A stretch of 64,000 nucleotides of DNA, from positions 1,492,046 through 1,556,045 of the forward strand of contig JABAKD010000026.1 in assembly GCA_012845835.1 (NCBI GenBank), written 5' to 3'. Positions 34,430 through 48,000 of this stretch are shown here, piece after piece. The notes under the pieces were generated by a model, which saw only the letters and a list, made by a program, of their open reading frames with translations, searched no databases and had not been told where the DNA came from. Position 1 is the first letter of the stretch. The number at the start of each line of letters is the position of its first letter. The DNA is from Undaria pinnatifida (taxonomy: Eukaryota > Sar > Phaeophyceae > Laminariales > Alariaceae). A program made the position numbers and the translations under genes.

Positions 34430-36053
34430 ATGCGGAAGAAGAAGCGCGGGCGGGGCTCGATGAGATCACCTCCTCTCTCCCTCCTTGCTCTAGCAGCGAC
34501 TATCCAATGGAGCTCATCGCGACCTGTGAGCCTTGTACACCAGGAGCCGGAGCCGCCACTGCCGCTTCGCAAAGGCCCAGCAGATCGAAGCGCTTTCTCG
34601 CGAGAGGCAGCATTCGCAGCGAGAGCAGCGGCCAAGTCTGCTTCCACCTCCGTCGCTTCAGCGGAGCTCGACAACCCTAAAGCTGATGATGCCGCACCGC
34701 ATTCCAAGCACCCAACTCTAACGCCTCAGTATGCCGAGGTCGATGCCTCGCATGGCGTGGTAGTGCCAGGAGAAAGGCGTCGTCAGGACGGCGTCCGGGC
34801 GGTGGTTGTACCTGGAGAGCGAACCTCGCTGATCGTGGCAGGGACGGTTGACGGTCAGGTGCATGCCTTGGACCCCGCGACAGGAGACCTCAAGTGGTCC
34901 TTCAGCACGGGGGAGCCGCTTGTCAAGTCTTACCAGCAGCTACCCGGGCCTCTGGAGCAGGATAAGAAGTGGCTGATACCCACCCTCGACGGCTCCATGT
35001 TGGTGCACACTGCCCAGGGTTTACGGCGACCTGGGATCAATGCCCGAGTTCTGGTCGAGCAGACGCCTTTCCTCTCCACGGGTGGGACGTTCTATACTGG
35101 GTCTAAGGTTTCCCGTATATTTGGAGTGGACGCGCACACCGGCGAGCTACGCCAGGTGCTCTCGGGAGATACGGCGGAAGGCCTCGAGAGCAACCGCAGG
35201 CTGCTCGCAAGGAGCGGTAGCGACGAGGACGTGATATGGATTGGCCGCGACGATTACACCGCCCGAGCTTTCGACGTGTCCACAGGGCAGGAAGAGTGGA
35301 ACCTCACTATAGGCCATTTTGTGTCGTTGGATTGTCTTTATCTAGAGCAAGCTGCTTCATCGGGTGCTGACAGCAGCAGCAACGGGGGCACTCGCACCGC
35401 AGCCGCCGCCGCGGCAGGAGCAGCAGCGCACTCCGAGCAGACCCCCTCTCTAGTTGCCACCCCTGACGGCTCGCTTCGGCTGAAGGCACCTACGGGGATA
35501 GAAGCAGACCCTAGGAACCGCGCTTCGTCGCAGCAGTCCGACGCAGCCGCTGGCGACGATGACTGGAACGTTCCTCTCCCGGCACACGTCGCGAGCGTCT
35601 TCCAGGTGGCGCTCGAAGAAGGCTCCGCGCACACCTATATCCCTATGAGGCAGATGTCGCTATCGCAGTCGGCAGGGGTGGGAGGATCGCTGGTCAGCAG
35701 CGGCACCGGAGGTGTCGCTGCAGTGGGTGTGCTCGAGAACGGCCAGGTGTATGCCGTGGCACTGGATGAGCAGGATAGCGACGGAGAGGATAACGGTGGT
35801 GGGGGCGGAGGCAGCAACCGCAGCCCGGGAGGGGGGCACGGGACCCGGGGAAAGAAGGTCAGGGCGGGGGAGGGGAAAGCCATCCACGGTGGCAGGGCCA
35901 CCGCCACGCAGCCGCTATTGCCACCGGGGGACTGGCAGCGGGAGGGCGTCGGGGATGGGTTTGACCCTGGGGGAGGGTCGGAGGGAGGCGGCGGACACGG
36001 CCTGTCAGCCGCGCTTGTCCAGAGCCGGCCGTCCAAGGGGTCGTCCCAGTCTG
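34430..36053 (+). CDS. IRE1: IRE1 exon 1: signal peptide and luminal sensor domain
   Basis: After MRKKKRGRGSMRSPPLSLLA, a hydrophobic core (LSLLALAATI) fits a cleaved ER signal. The luminal domain shows the beta-propeller-like repeats of the family. These are AGTVDGQVHALDPATGDLKW, then LIPTLDGSMLVH, FYTGSKVSRIFGVDAHTGEL and IWIGRDDYTARAFDVSTG followed by EEWNLT. The RDDYTARAFD block is the counterpart of the conserved R-x-EYT-x-x-x-YD of animal IRE1. A long Ser/Ala/Gly-rich insert (about 35370-35560) and a Gly-rich stretch before the donor set it apart. The donor TCTG|GTGAGC leaves phase 1, which the exon at 42049 completes. Confidence 0.93.
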
Positions 36054-39000
36054 GTGAGCGTTAAGAGCAGGTTCCCCTCAGAGGGCCGCCGCGTCTCGGC
36101 GGATGTGTTTTGGTCGTTAGTCAGTTTCTCTTTCTACCTGTTGCCGCGGTGGTGTCGAGAGGTGTCCTGATTTTCGTTCGTCGGCGTTTTTTTTTTTGTG
36201 CCCGTTGCTTGATAAAAATAAATTTACGTACAAAACGTGAAGCCAGCAGGTACATTATTAATATCAAGAGCGGCTTATTTTTTCAAGAGGGGCTGTCCGG
36301 CCCTTTTCGCCCTGTCTTCGTACGAGTCTTATGCGGCAGTGCAAGCTGCTCCAAACGCTTCCCTGGTATTACATCATAGGTATGATACCAGGAAAATGTG
36401 TTTTCAACACTTGACACAGCAGCAGTAGCATACACCGCTTTTAGTTGGCATGCGTCCATGTATGCCTTCACCGACGCAAGCATGAGCATGCTGCGCCGTG
36501 CTCTCTACACTGTAGTAGACCAACTTAAATGTCATGATATTAATAGTGCATGATGACAGCAGTACAAGCAGCATCATTACCGCAGTGTACAAGAGACGGA
36601 CATATCGGCCGCGCTCTTACCTCCTCCCTACAGACACTCACGCTCGCTCCCGTGGTGTTCACCTGGTACATCGCAGACCTATTAATAGTTTATGTACCCA
36701 GGCGCTTGGGGCTGCCGTAGCCGGTTGTTAGCGTTAGGTTCTGACCTTGGATACCTCTTACTCTGGCATATGACAAGGAGTACGTACAAGGTTCTCCTTC
36801 GGGGTAGGGTCGACTTGGGCTGAGCCTCATGTCGGCTCTTCGCTTGGAAATTCGGCCCAAAAAAGCTAATGGCGGATCCAAAACGTCACGCTCTCGGGTT
36901 TTTGGCTCATGTTATCGAAATTAGGCTCGAATTCTTTGAAATCGGCTCGCACGCACGAACCTGAGCTTTTGATGCGCGGGAAGAAGGCTCGGCTCGATCA
37001 GCGGTTATCGTTAGAAGATTTAAATAACAGTTCTAACGCTAACACTATGGGGTGAGCTGTCCATTGCTGTGGCTTGTGAAGGCTCTAGGTTGACTCGGCC
37101 GGCCTGGATGCTGTGCTTGGAAATACTCTATGTTGAGTCTGCCGGATCGGGATGCCGTGGCTTGGAAAATGTTTAGGTTGGTTGAGCCGTTTGCAAGATA
37201 GCCCTTAGCCAACTAGCGTACGCAAATACCAGGTACACAACAGTAGCTACCTGAGACAGATTTTTCATTCTCATACTACCTGCCGCCCCAGTGCTGGGGT
37301 GCTAAACAACAGGGTTTCCATCTAACATGCAGGTGTTTATATCAAGAGGAAGAGTGAAAACGGGCTTATAAATCAGAATTGCCCCGCCGGGGCGGTTAGT
37401 CGAAATCGGCCCCTATTCGACTGGATTATTTTGGGCCTTGGGCCGTTTCTTACAGTCGGATTCCGGCAGTCGAAAACGGCCCTTTTCGACTGGACTTTTT
37501 TTTCGACTGGAATCTTCTGGTCCTTCTTCTTATCGTCTGTCGGGTCGATTTTATAGTTTTTGTGCTCTTCCTACAGGCGGTTGGTGTGAGGTATCACTGC
37601 TGTACAGCAGTTAAAATCGGTTGGCAGCTCTGTGCTTCGCGCTTTCTCCGCGAGCAACGGCTCGACGAACCCTCGTCCCAACGAGTTCGTGGCTTTGGGC
37701 TTAGCCGAAAACCGCCAAAGCTACGTTCGTGGAGTTGCACTCAGCCGAGAGCCGCCAAAGCTACAACGGGCGCAGCCGTTGTTGGCAGCATGGGATCGAT
37801 ACCGCGCGCTGCTGCCGTCGTGTGATACACGCTGCTGGTGAGCGGAACTAGGAATGCGCCACGCTGACTTGCTGCGAGAAGCAACAGCAGTGATAGCCAC
37901 GCCAGCGTCAGCGCCTTGTATGATACTGCAGTGTGGTACCTGGTATGGGTGTGTGACCGTGTGGCCGTGTGGATTTATGTTTGGCGGTGGGATGAACGAT
38001 GCGATCGGTTCAAAAAACACGTGTAAAACTTGTTGGATTGAGTTTTTCGACTGGAGGACCCAGTCGAAAAAGTCGAGTTTTTCGACTGGATTCGCCAATC
38101 GAAATTCTCAGTTGAAAAAGGTTGAGTCGACAAGGCCCTTTTTCGACTGTGTGAGAAAGCTCGATTTGGGCTTCAGTCGAAAAAGGCCGTTTTCGACTGA
38201 CAAATCCGACTGTACAAGATATGGCCTTACCGCCAATCGAGTCGGTATTTTGTTTGCTCTTTCTGGAGGCGGTGGGTTTGAGGGAGTACTGCTGTGTCGC
38301 AGTTTAAGGTCGTTTGGAAGCTTTGTGCTTCGTGCGCTCTCCGCGAGCAACGCGTGCTTCGCGCGCGACGAGCCCTCGTCCAAGCGGGTTGGTGTCGTTG
38401 GACTAAGCCGAAAGCCGCCAAAGATGTATACGTTCGTGGCTTTGCACTCCGGCGAGAACCGCCAAAGCTACAGCAGGCATAGGCGTTGTTGGCAAGATGA
38501 CGTCGATACCGCGCTCTGCTGCAATTGCAGATATGATACACGCTGCTGACGGTCGAAGCTAGAAATGCGCCACGCTGACTTGCGGGGAGACGCAACAGCA
38601 ATGATAACAGAAACCAGCGTCGGCGCTGCTGTATGATGCTGCTCTGTGACACTTTTTCGACTGGATGACTGGATCCGCCAGTCGAAAAACTCAGTCGAAA
38701 AAAGTTGAGTCGGAAAAGCTCTTTTTTCGCAGCTACTTTTTCGACTGTGTAAGAAAGCCCCATTCGGGCTTCAGTCGAAAAGGGCCGGTTTTCGACTGAA
38801 AAATCCGACTGTAAAAGACTTGGCCTATGCCATCTCTTATAACACCGTTTCTGGATCCGAACGTTAACGCTTTCGGGTCGAAAAACCGGTTTACCTATCT
38901 TATAGACTTGAACCTGATGATTTCCAGGCTTCCATTTTTCGGATACCGTTTTCGGCTCGGCCTCCACCCGAAACAAGGATCCATTTTCAGATGGAATCCC

Positions 39001-42000
39001 GACCCGAAAATGGCATCCGGATTTGGTTTTGCGCGTGTCATGGGGAGGCAACAAGCTTGGTAACAATTCGAAAACAGTAGTAGTATTGTAGTAGTGCAAG
39101 ACTCAAGACACACGCATCAGACGCATACTTCGAAAAGTATCCGTCTGCTGAGCCAGCAACACGTATCATAGGCGTACTCGTGCTGCTGCTGCTAGGTCCC
39201 GCTTTCCGCTGGCACACACGTCGGCCTCACGACCAGCCAATAGGGTCGGATAGTGGTGGTGACGACTACGGAACCTCGCCACTCTCCTCGCAATCGCGAT
39301 CGCCGCATTCGCCATGCACAAGACACAAACTACTATCACACCACTACTCGTAGTTGTCAAGAACGAGGACAGCCGCCGTCTGGGACATGTCGTTGTTGAT
39401 GCACGAGATCGACTGGAGCGAGGGGGAAGACATCCCTCCTCGTCAGAAGCGCACGTAGCGTTTTCCCTCGCCCCTCATACAAAGGTTCATCTGCGTGTGC
39501 GCTGAGATGCTCTGGTGCAGAAAACTCGTGCGTGTGTACGTAGTCGAGCGATCGATGTTGTTGATGTTTTCGCGAGAACTTTGTTAAACAAACAATCTGC
39601 CGTCTATCCGATCCTGCCTGTCTGATTCTGCGACCCGAAAATCCATCTCATTTTCGGATTCGGATACGCTATTTGAATGATGGCCTAATAGAAATAGTCG
39701 GGTCCTGGATTAAACTAGGATTTTTTCTTTACTTGAGCTTTGTAGACAAAAGTCGGCCTTTCGGCATTTTCGGCGAATACCGGCGGAGGCTCAGCCTAGG
39801 TAGACCTGGTTTTCCTTGCCCCACGTACACAACTTCATCGGCGTGCTCTGAGATGCTCTGGTGCAGCGAACTCATGCGAGTATGTAGCCATGAAGCGTTT
39901 GCCTTTTTTGGTTTTTTGGCGGGAACTCTGTACAGCAATGTGTGATATTCGGGCTTCATGATAAGAGCTGTCGATCCGATTCTGTCCGTCTGGTTCTGCA
40001 ACCAGAAATAATCGAATGCGCATGAAAAACGTAGGCTTTATCTGTATACTAGGTTCTGCGGCTAACGCCGCCCGCACAATGAAGCGAGTTCAAGATCTTG
40101 GCAGCGCCCGGAATATCAAAACATAATCCTCTTTCAAGTATTGGTGTAAGTTTCGCACACGCGTTCGCTTAATATGAGGTCGCGTACACGACGAGTACGA
40201 GTCCAAGGACTGCGGTAGTAGTCCTGCTGAATACGAAATATCACGATTTAGTTGGGCCGCGAACAAGAGTAATTCTACCGAGTGTTTGTGGCAACAGCGT
40301 CGAACATCTCCGTAAAGATCTCCTAGAAGATCTCCAACGAATAGCAGTGCGGCTAAGGTGGAGCCAATCACAGCACACCAGTCAAGAGGAGACTGCGTTC
40401 TGCCCAGCATTCACACCAGAAACAAAGATTGAGAATCGCTCCTCTCGGCGGCGGGGGCGAGCTCGGGGCCACGCGCGGTGGAGGACGCAGGACCGAGGCC
40501 GGGGTGCGAGATTTGAAAAGAGAACGGGCGAGCAAGCAAGAGCCTGCCCCGGGACCGAGGCCCAACGGATCCCGGTCTCAAACCTAGGAAGAAGAGCCTG
40601 CCCCGGGACCGAGGCCCAACGGATCCCGGTCTCAAACCTATATGAAAGGCAAATTTAAAATTTTGAGAGATTTGTGGCTCATATTGATTTTGATACACAT
40701 TCATAATATCTATATCCCTGACGCTTACCCCCCACCCACCCACCGCCCTCCTACACAGCAGCAAGCGGGCCGCCAAGGAAGTGTCAGCCAGGCTACTCGG
40801 ACTTCCCGAATTGCTTGTCAGGCATGCACACCGTGATACAGTCTCGTTTGTCCTTGATCAAGGACTGGAACGCGGAGGGCGGAGCCGGGATTGGTCAAGG
40901 TGCGCCCCTTTCAGTGTACCGCCTGCTTCGTGTTACTCGTATCATAGCTTAGCATAGTGTACGGCATGTACAGCAATAGCGGAGTTCTCCACATACTTTG
41001 ACATGCTTATGCCAGGTGCACATATCGTTTGCATACGGCCACGATTGAAGAGAGGTATGCTACAGTAGGTGGAGTAGACCTCTCTTAAATATGTACAACA
41101 GAGGTATTCTGTTGTATCAAGAACTCTGCGTAAGAGGAGCCTCTCTTAGTCCCGAAAATACTACTTTTTATATGCTGGCGAGCAACTTCATGAAATGTTG
41201 TACATACCTCACCAGGTTTATACGTACGTCACGAGATATGTACAGTACGTTTTCTACAACTTGAGATAACGTCGTTCATGCTATTTTCTGTCTGCTTCGC
41301 TTTACTAGCGCTGATAGTGCTCATCCAGGCTAGATTAGCCTTTCGAAAAGCGCGCGATGTCGAACATAACACGAGTCTACTCTGGATTCGCAGAGTTCAG
41401 ACAGCGCTGGATTTCCATCCTTAACCTTTCTTAAATTCGCGACATGTGTGCCAACTCGTTTAGACCACACTTTAACCGGTACTTCTTTTAAACCGAGCTC
41501 ATTAACCGTAGCCGCTAATGTGTAATACCAGTTTAATTTACGTCTCCAACCGCTTCCACAGCAGTTGTGGTTTAGTGCCTATACCCTGGTGCCAGGTATT
41601 CAACGATTCGTTAGTGTACGTCGGCGTGTTTTGTCTTGCCGGACTCTGGAGAATTGGGTCTGTAGATTACGTAGCATGTTATATACTGTACCGGTATCAT
41701 ACTTTTTAAATCACATACCAACGTGCGTGTCAGATCACACGCGAAATCTCTGGCGCTTTGCCAGACCATAACGCCTTGCCCCACCTCCAAACCCCGATGC
41801 CCTCGAAGTGGTTTTTGATGTATATAGACAACTCATCGCTTACGGGCGCCGATCGTTTGTTATCCATACCGCGGTTCCTGCCCCGCTCCCACCGGTTGCT
41901 GGCCGTGGTACACCTCTACTACAGCGTATGTACTGGTTGTTGCAGTCGTCGGCACGTGTGCACGGATAGACAAGCAGTATGTAGTACTTACATACAAACG

Positions 42001-45000
42001 AAAATTCATCGACTCTTTTTGTTCTCGACTTGCTGCTCGCCCCGGCAGGCACTCGCGACCCGGGAGATGTTCGGGTGAGCAATCTCTACCCCACTCGCCT
42101 CCCCCATCTATCCAACGGCGAACAGGCGCCTCAAGGGGGCGGGTCGGGCGTCAGCTTGGAGAGGATAGACAGGCCGGGGGTGGGGATAGGGGGCGGAATT
42201 TTCATGACGCCGGCGACGCCCCCTCAAGATTCAATAAACTCGCTGCTGAGCTGGCTGTACCGCGGCTGGAGCATGGTCTCTCTCGGGATTCTGGCCGTCG
42301 TGGTGATGGTCATTATCGACTCACGGAGAGCGGCCAGGCTTTTGAAGCAGGTTGGGCTGGGGAGCCACCCGCTTTATACTAACGGGGGCGCAGGTGCTGG
42401 GGAGTACGACCCGGCTACGGACGGAGGCTTCAGTGGCACGTCGGAGTCGTCTGCTTCTACGGCGGGGGTCGGAGGTGCCGCGGCGGCGGCGACGGCGGCG
42501 ACGGCGGCGACGGCGGCGGCGGTCGCGGGCGGGGTTAAGGGGGAGCTCCGAGTGGGATGCTTGACCGTGTCTGACGCCGTTCTGGGTTACGGCTCTCACG
42601 GGACCGTGGTGTACAGGGGGTTGCTGGAGGGACGGCCGGTGGCGGTGAAGAGGATGCTGACGGACTTTCACGCCCGCGCGGATCGGGAGATAAGCTTGCT
42701 CATAGAGTCGGACGGGTGAGTAGGAGCGAGAGATGGGCAGCTCTGTACGCGAGTATGGGGCAAGGACGATGTTTGGGACGCTGGAGGCCTGCCTGCCGCA
42801 GTGTCTAGGGGGAAGCGGGCCGGTGAAAAAGGCCCGTGATGGGGAGGTGTTATTTCATGGCTTGGCTCCTGTCTCTGCAGTTTTTCGTGCGGTTTTTTAT
42901 ATGGTGTCGCCGCTTGGCCTACCCCCCCCCACCTCTGCGTGTCGTTCCCCCACTTGACTGCCTGGCCCCGGCAGACACCCGAACGTGGTCCGCTACTTCG
43001 TGAGAGAGGAGGCTGGCGAGTTTGTCTACCTTGCGCTGCAACTGTGCCAGCTGAGCCTGCACAGCGCAATGGCGCAGATTCACGGAACCATGGTGAGATT
43101 TGTTGCGCCTTGACTCCCGCGGCCTTTCTCAGCGCCTAGGGTGTGATAGCAGGGCGGCGGCGGCGGAGCTCGGTGAAGACCCCCTTTGTTTCGCGGCAGC
43201 TTGATCTCCCCCCCACTGCGCGCTCACGCACGCTCTGCCGCTGCCTCGACTTCGCCTTGTCCCCGTCCAGCTTCCCCTCTCAACAGTGCTCCTTGTGGGA
43301 GTTTGCGGGGCAATAAATCCATCGGTATTTGATTACACCATAACCGCGCTAGCAGTCAGCCATTGCCACTGAGCTAACAATCAGCGCTGACTTTAGCTGA
43401 GTGACTGCGGTGTAACTATCTATTGGTAATAACAGCATGACGTGGGACCTCTACACATCTTGGCATGACCCCACCTCAGCTTTTGACCCTCGCTTTCGCG
43501 CTTTGCGCCGTTTATGCCCACGCAGGCCCGGGCTCGGAGAATGGCCGAACTCGAAAACGGAGAAAAACCCCGGGCTCTCCGGGTGGGGCTTGGGCAAGCT
43601 CTGACGACAGAAGATGTTAGCGCGCCCACGGAGTTGCGAGCGGCTTTGCTGCAGGTCAGCCAGGGGGTGGAACACCTGCACAGTCTGAGGATTGTACACA
43701 GGTATGAATCGCACCGGAGTAGGGGTTGTGACGGCCCTTTCTGCCTATACTATCTTCCCCCATCCACTCGCCCGCTCGACCCACCCACCCACCCACCCAC
43801 CCACCCACGCACGCACGCACCAATCCACTCACCCAACCAACCAACCCAACTCAGCTCAACCCAAGCACGACACAACATAACACAACTCAACTCAAGTCAA
43901 CTTTTGTTGTGTCGAACGAGTATCTGCGTTGGATAGTTGCTGCTGGGCGCGTTGCTACATACGGAGGCGTTGGCGCCCATCCTTGGGTGCGTGGGGGTAG
44001 GAGGAGGCACTGCCCGCCGCTATTTCGATCGAGACGAGATCTCGGGTCGCAGGAACCTTCTGTTTCTCACGCCAAAACGTCTCAACAAACCTGACCGTAT
44101 CTAGGCGACCTTGCCCAAGTTTTTCCTATCGTTCTGGCTTGGTGCACTTCATCTCACCCCCCCCTCCCCCCTCGTTTCGCCTTTCAATGCCCCTCGACAA
44201 CCACAGGGACCTCAAGCCCCACAACATATTGCTTGCGGCGAACGATCGGAAAGGACATGGGTTGGGACGAAAGTTGGGAAGCGCGGTATCGAACGGGGTG
44301 GGGAGCGGGGGTGAGGGGGAAGAAGAGGAGGGCGGGCTAGAGGTTCCGCGGAAGCTGTCAGCCATGCGCGACGTCGCTAATTTTGTGCTTAAAATCTCAG
44401 ACATGGGGCTAGGGAAGCAGCTGCTCAATGGGCAGAGCAGGTGCGAGGGGCGTCCCATAGATTTGGATGCAGCGGCGGCTCCCCTTTTCTGTTGTTGGGA
44501 GGGTCGCTTTTCCTTCCGTCTAAATTAGTTTTTTTCTTTCGGTTGTCGCGGGCGGAGTAGGCCGAACGGGCCGTCCCTCTGCGAGGGAATAGAGACTTGC
44601 CACAAGGTGACGCTCCCGAGAGATGGGCGGACATAGATGCGGTAGAGAAGGTCCGCTTGCGTACAGTACCCTTAAGAATCGCGCGAAACACGGTATAATG
44701 TAGGCTCTGTCTTGCTTGTGTCGCGCCTTAACGCATCCATCGCATGACCTTTTCTACTCTACCCCTTGCCTCGCTTCGGAGGCCCTGCGTAACCCACGCG
44801 CACGCACCATCCCAACCGCCACGCCCACCCCCTATCCCTACCCCCTCCCCGTTGCAGTTTCGGCATATCCTCCTACGGCCGCACGCCGGGGAGAAGAGAT
44901 CAAGGGCAGGGCGGTGACGCTCTTGCCCGCGCAAGGGCATCGAACGCTCAGGCGTCTTCGTCCGCAGGAGGGCACGTCGGCAGCATAGGCTGGCAGGCAC

Positions 45001-48000
45001 CGGAGGTCATTGCGGACCGCGTCAGCCTGGAGGGAGGGCACGGCTCGTCTGCGGCGGCGGGGTTGGAAGGGTGAGGGCCTGGGGGAGAATGGGGGCGTAG
45101 GCTGGGCGAGTTGCAGGTCGACCTTTGGTGGGATGTTTTTTGCGTTTTGATCGTCTGCTGAAAGCGGCAGTGCACCGGATGCAGCAAGAAAGTGTTGTTG
45201 GCGTCCTTGTGGGCGCATTTTTTGCCTACCCCACGTTCTCTCTTGTGGCTGTTTCAGCCAAGGATATACGTTACCCCAAATTTGCGACAAATGTTACAGG
45301 TGTCACAGGAAAAAACAGGCATCTGGTTTTGTTACTGCTTGCTCTTCTCACCCATCCTCTCTCCCACCCCACTCCACCCCCCCCCCCTGTTCGCTCCCGG
45401 CAGTTCGTTCTCGTCCGGCGGTAGCTCGTCGTCGTGGACGATTGCCGGCGGTTCGAGCTCCTCCTCCTCTTCCTCGCGCCGTACGCAGGCGGTCGACATA
45501 TTCTCGCTGGGATGCATTTTTCACCACTGTATCGTGCCCGGATCGCACCCGTTCGGGCAGTGGTACGAGCGGGAGGCTAACATCATCCAAAATAAGGCTA
45601 GGTGAAGCGATGGGGTGGGCGGCACGTTGGACAGCAAGCCGCCTGTAACGTTGTTGCGTCAACCGACGACTGTCAGGACAGGAAGAGAGCTTTGCGAAAT
45701 AGGGTTATTGCCTCGGCGTGATTGGCTGGAGCGTTGTTCTGGCTCGGGTGTTTCCGGGCGTGATTGGCGGGAGCGTTGTGGTGTGTAGGAGGAGTGGGTG
45801 CGGCTTGCCTAGTGGGCGAAGCGTGTATGTGTACCCGTTCCCGTATACGCACCGAGGATTTTCGCTTCTCTTTTGTATTTTTAGGCCCTTGAGAGTTTCC
45901 TTTTACACTGAGGAAGCGCGCCCAGCGTGTCACTGTTCCTTCTTTTTTGGGTTTTGGCTTGCTGCTAATCGCCCCCCTTCTTCTGCTCCCCGCTGTATGC
46001 TGTGCATGCATGCTTGCTTGCGTTCGTGCGTGTCCTCCGAAATTATTCCCGGGCCCTTCCTACTGCCCCAGCCATCTTGCGGAGCTGGCCCACATTCCGG
46101 ACGCGTACGACTTGGTGTCTCTGATGACGGCGAGAGAGCCCGACCTCAGACCGTCCGCTGGAGAGGTCTGCAAACACCCCTTCTTCTGGAACGAAGAAAA
46201 ACGGCTCTCGTTTCTGCTGGAGTTCTCGGACCGCCTGGAGCAGGTGGGTCGGGGGGGGTTCCGCACGGAGCAGGAGGGGTCCCGTCGTGTTTGTCGTCGT
46301 TGGTGTACATTGCACATGCGCAACCGCAGTATGGTTGGGGTGGAGCCTTGCTCTACTCGTAAGGGCGGTAGTTTTGTCGGTGGAGTTGACAAGTCCGATG
46401 CGATCGATGGCGGGTCGAGTCGGTGCTTTGATTCAAGGATATAAGGTCGCTTGTGGTGCGGGTGCCCCCCCACCCCCTCCCACCCCCCCCCCACCACGCT
46501 CACATGCTTTCTCGACAGGCCTCGCTCCTTTTCACACTTTTCTTTTTTGTCATGCCCGCTGATCTCCCTCTCCGACAGGACGCCGTCCAGTCGCCTCTTC
46601 TCTTGATGGTGGAGTCGGGGGCCGACCAAGTCGTTGGGCGGTCTTGGGACGTTCGTCTCGACCCCCAGCTGACGGAAGACGCCGGCCGGTACCGCAAGTA
46701 CGACTTCAGCAGCGTGCGAGACTTGTTGCGCGTCGTGAGGAACAAGCGGCACCACTTCCACGAACTCCCGGAGAGAGTGCAGGGGCTGATGAGCCCCCTT
46801 CCGAGTGGTTTTCTCAGGCGAGGAGGCGACCGCCTTTTCCTTTCACTGTCGTTCCCTGGTTGTGGTGTGGCTTGGAGTTTTGTTGTTTTGTGTCTGCCTG
46901 TCTTCCGTGTGTTTGCTTTTCAGGTTGGTTGGTGTTCAGGGCTATATGCTTTGTGCACGCAGCGACTGGTTGCACGGTGGTGGTCTTTTTGGCCTCCGTG
47001 CTATTATTCGCTGTGCTGTCGCATGATGCCTGACCCTAAAAATGGACCCTTGGTGTTATCACCCTGACGCGCCTATCCGCACCCCTTCAGGTACGTGGAG
47101 GAGCGGTTTCCGCAGCTGCTGATGCACTGCACCAAGGTCACGGGCGCCCTCCTGAGCGAAGAACGGCTGTTCAAGGAGTACCTCGTGCCCTTCCGTCGCC
47201 GCTCCCCGGCCACCTCTGCCTCTGCCACCCCCGCGACGCAACAACCCGCCGCGACGGTAACCACAGTGCCGGGAGTGACGGCAGCTGAGATCGACGGAGT
47301 GTCTGGCGAGCTCTCGGCACCGCCTTCGCCGATGACTTCCGTGGCGTCGAGATCGTCGATCGCTCCGGACCCGGCAACACCGCCACCGCCGCCTCGGGCG
47401 CTGCTGTCGCCTGTACCACCCGCAGCAGAGACTTCAGGGCCGTCAACCCTAGGAGACGGTGAGATGACGGCGGGAAGCGCGGAAGCAGGAGCAGGAACGA
47501 TGTCTCCAGCGGTTGCGGCGAACGGGTCTGCCGGAGGGCGGGAGGCGTTCTCTCCCGATGGTCCGATGAGTTCGATCTCGCCTATCAGGAGATCGGCCTC
47601 GACGACCCCTCGCAGCGGCAGAAAGATCTACGAGGACGGTAGTGACAAGGGCGCTGATGGGGCTGCGGCGGGTGTGCCGGTGCGCGTGACGGAGCAAAAT
47701 GGACCTCGTGGGGAGAACGCTCTGCAAGACGTGCTTGTTTGGAACGAGTCCGGGATGGCGAAGAGCATGGGGTGCAGGTGCGTGCGTCCTGGTGCTTGGT
47801 GCGTGGGGTGGGGGGACGGTGGGCGCGCTGTTGCCGCCTGTCTCTTGTCTTGAGCGTGTTCATTAGCGCCTCGATGGTTTTGCCTCTCTCGGTTGATGTC
47901 AGTGCTGTTGTTGTTGGTACCTCCTCGCCGGTTCGGGGTGTTTTCTTTTCGTTTGAAATGTTCGTTTTGGTTTTTGGTAGATTTGGTTCAGTTCGGTTCG

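Larger units (their letters stand above)
36054..42048 (+). other. IRE1 intron 1 (6 kb), repeat-rich
   Basis: Donor GTGAGC and acceptor CCCCGGCAG bracket 5995 bp without supported exons; phase 1 to phase 1 is kept across it. It carries the duplicated CAGTCGAAAA region (37390-38825), scattered GGCTCG and CCCGAAAATGG words around 36.8-39.7 kb, and a 54-bp tandem duplication at 40540-40640. Confidence 0.75.
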
